Below are positions 62,345 to 64,000 of a stretch of DNA of 64,000 bases, piece after piece. Position 1 is the first letter of the stretch; every line of letters begins with the position of its first letter. A model generated the notes under the pieces. That model ran no database searches, had not been told where the DNA came from, and was given only the letters and a program-made list of their open reading frames with translations. The stretch comes from Mariniphaga anaerophila (lineage in GTDB: Bacteria; Bacteroidota; Bacteroidia; Bacteroidales; Prolixibacteraceae). Made by a program: the position numbers and the translations under genes. The stretch lies in assembly GCF_900129025.1 (NCBI RefSeq), contig NZ_FQUM01000008.1, positions 62,001 through 126,000 on the forward strand, written 5' to 3'.

Positions 62345-64000
62345 ATGGAACCTAAAGATCTAAAAAAACCTGAAGGGTTGGAGAGCAGTCAGAATGCCAA
62401 CGACGAAAAATCAGGCAATTCTGTTGCTTCGACTGAGCAAACTGAAAATCTTGAAAAAACTGAAAAGTCAGAAGAGAGCAATCAGTTAAATGAGCCTGAA
62501 ACCAATGAGGTTTCTGATAGCAATGAAACGGTATCTGCAGAAAATCAGGATGCAGCAGAATCATCTGTTCCTGAGGTGAAGCAGGAAGCACCTGTTGATG
62601 CTCCTTCCGAAGAAGAAACTGATGATGAAAGCGAAGAGCCTGCAGAAGAAACTACGGTTTCCGAACAGTCTGAATCATTGGTAGAAGAAGCCGAATCAGA
62701 TTCGGAAGTAGAGCCTAAAAACGAAGAAGTTTCAGAAGAAGAGGATCTTAGTGAGGAAACAGAAAGTTCTCAGGAAAAAGCTGAGGTTGTTGCCGAAGCA
62801 GAGGAAGAACCGGAGAACGACGAAAAGGCAGATGCTGCAACCGAATCTGCCCCTGAAGTGAAGGAAAAAGCTGAACCTGCCCCTGCTCCTCCAAAAAGGG
62901 AAAAGGTTGATTATAATACATATAAACAGATTGAGCTGGTAAACGCTCTGCGCGATGTTCTCGAAAAAGATGAGGAATACGATATCCGTGATGAGGTGGA
63001 AGCCATTAGAAGCGCTTTCTATAAACAGGTGAAAGAAGAACACGAGCAGCAGAAAAAACAGTTTCTGGAAGAAGGTGGAAACGAGGAAGAGTTTGTTCCG
63101 GAGGAGAATCCTTATGAACAGGACATTAAAGATTTACTGAAACGCTACCGTCAAATCAGGCACGAATTCAATAAAAAACTGGAGCAGGAAAAAGAGACGA
63201 ATCTCCAGATTAAATACGATATTATTGAGGAGATTAAAGGGCTGATTCATAAAGAAGAGTCCATTAATAAAACATTTCAGGAATTTAGAGACCTACAGCA
63301 GCGCTGGCGCGAAATTGGCCTGGTTCCGCAAGGCAAAATGAAAGATTTGTGGGACACCTACCATTTTCATGTAGAGAATTTTTACGACTACATAAAAATC
63401 AACAAAGAGCTTCGCGACCTTGATTTGAAGAAGAACCTTGAGATGAAAATCAGGTTGTGCGAGCAGGCCGAGGAGTTGCTTTTGGAAACCAATACCATAA
63501 AAGCGTTTAATCATCTTCAGAAGTTGCACGAGCGTTGGCGTGAAATTGGTCCTGCTCCGCGTGAAAACAAAGATGATATTTGGGAGCGCTTTAAAGCCGC
63601 AACTGCCAAAATCAACAAAAAACACCAGGAGTATTTCGAAAGCAGGAAGACTGAGCAGAAGAAAAATCTGGAAGCCAAGCGGGCGCTTTGTGAGCAGGTA
63701 GAGGAAATAAATGAAACGGAGTTTGAGTCTCACAAAGATTGGGGCGAAAAATCGAAGGAAGTAGTCAACCTGCAAAAAGTATGGCGCACAATCGGTTTTG
63801 CCTCGCGTAAAGAGAACAACAAAATTTACACGCGGTTTCGCGAAGCCTGCGATAAGTTTTTCGATGCAAAACGCGATTTTTATTCAAAGAATAAAGAACT
63901 TCAGCAAAATAACCTTCAGCTGAAAATTGATCTGTGCATGCAGGCCGAAGCATTAAAAGACAGTGACGACTGGCGTAAAACAACGCAGGATCTTATTAAT
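62345..64000 (+). CDS. DUF349-repeat protein with acidic N-terminus, 3' end beyond window
   Basis: The frame is open from ATG 62345 to the right edge, 552 codons. Residues about 1-190 are low-complexity and strongly acidic (Glu, Ser, Ala, Pro). The rest is helical with repeated DUF349 units of about 75 residues, each with a core such as LQQRWREIGLVPQGKMKDLW, LHERWREIGPAPRENKDDIW and LQKVWRTIGFASRKENNKIY. DUF349 proteins are common in Bacteroidota; their function is poorly known. At least four repeats are visible and more may follow. Confidence 0.85.
   Translation, partial: MEPKDLKKPEGLESSQNANDEKSGNSVASTEQTENLEKTEKSEESNQLNEPETNEVSDSNETVSAENQDAAESSVPEVKQEAPVDAPSEEETDDESEEPAEETTVSEQSESLVEEAESDSEVEPKNEEVSEEEDLSEETESSQEKAEVVAEAEEEPENDEKADAATESAPEVKEKAEPAPAPPKREKVDYNTYKQIELVNALRDVLEKDEEYDIRDEVEAIRSAFYKQVKEEHEQQKKQFLEEGGNEEEFVPEENPYEQDIKDLLKRYRQIRHEFNKKLEQEKETNLQIKYDIIEEIKGLIHKEESINKTFQEFRDLQQRWREIGLVPQGKMKDLWDTYHFHVENFYDYIKINKELRDLDLKKNLEMKIRLCEQAEELLLETNTIKAFNHLQKLHERWREIGPAPRENKDDIWERFKAATAKINKKHQEYFESRKTEQKKNLEAKRALCEQVEEINETEFESHKDWGEKSKEVVNLQKVWRTIGFASRKENNKIYTRFREACDKFFDAKRDFYSKNKELQQNNLQLKIDLCMQAEALKDSDDWRKTTQDLIN

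Overview
The window is a gene-dense chromosomal segment from a member of the Bacteroidota, most likely an anaerobic or facultative marine or sediment type in the Marinilabiliales/Prolixibacteraceae neighbourhood; the genus is inference. Supporting signs are a T9SS-type C-terminal sorting domain (14451-15908), Bacteroidota-type promoters (-7 TAnnTTTG, sometimes with -33 TTTG), the near absence of Shine-Dalgarno sequences, DUF349, DUF1080 and GH29 proteins, and moderately low G+C. No rRNA, CRISPR array, insertion sequence or prophage was seen. One tRNA gene (Trp) is present.

Layout. 1-7.1 kb is housekeeping: rsfS (cut by the window edge), birA, an SRPBCC protein, pyrE, a Nudix hydrolase, a thioredoxin-fold exported protein, coaD and a large SLC12/APC-type transporter. 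7.3-26.4 kb is an accessory envelope-glycan region. It holds three GT-C (GT39-type) membrane glycosyltransferases, one DUF2079 membrane protein, three DPM1-like GT2 modules (one fused to a methyltransferase), two tandemly related metallophosphoesterases (one frameshifted), a T9SS-secreted repeat protein, and a CotH-like lipoprotein / DUF4956 / VTC-domain operon. 26.5-34.2 kb has a Ppx/GppA phosphatase, a glucosaminidase-LysM protein, cdd, an RluA-family synthase, panB, an orphan MNT nucleotidyltransferase and a DUF5009 acyltransferase. 34.4-53.1 kb is core: dnaK, eno, DUF190-crcB, dacB, ornithine carbamoyltransferase-carbamate kinase, ftsK, lolA, aroQ, xerD, truA, tRNA-Trp, an MsbA-type ABC exporter and purB. 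53.2-64 kb has an NfeD protease, a DUF1080 protein, a beta-lactamase-fold protein lacking its catalytic residues, a DAACS symporter, a GH29 alpha-fucosidase with a palindromic operator candidate, an aminopeptidase P, an ArsC/LMW-PTP-like protein without the nucleophilic Cys, and the start of a DUF349 protein.

How it fits together. The most interesting part is 7.3-26.4 kb. DPM1-like GT2 enzymes normally make polyprenyl-phosphate sugars, and GT-C enzymes use these on the periplasmic face of the membrane. Here three of each occur together. Two of the GT39 proteins, the DUF2079 protein and the CotH-like lipoprotein each seem to carry a similar beta-sandwich (carbohydrate-binding-like) domain. Inside the cluster is a CotH-like kinase plus DUF4956 plus VTC-domain trio, and a Ppx/GppA-type polyphosphatase lies just beyond it. 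I infer an envelope decoration system that couples lipid-linked sugar transfer to protein phosphorylation or polyphosphate chemistry. This is a hypothesis; only domain content and gene order support it.
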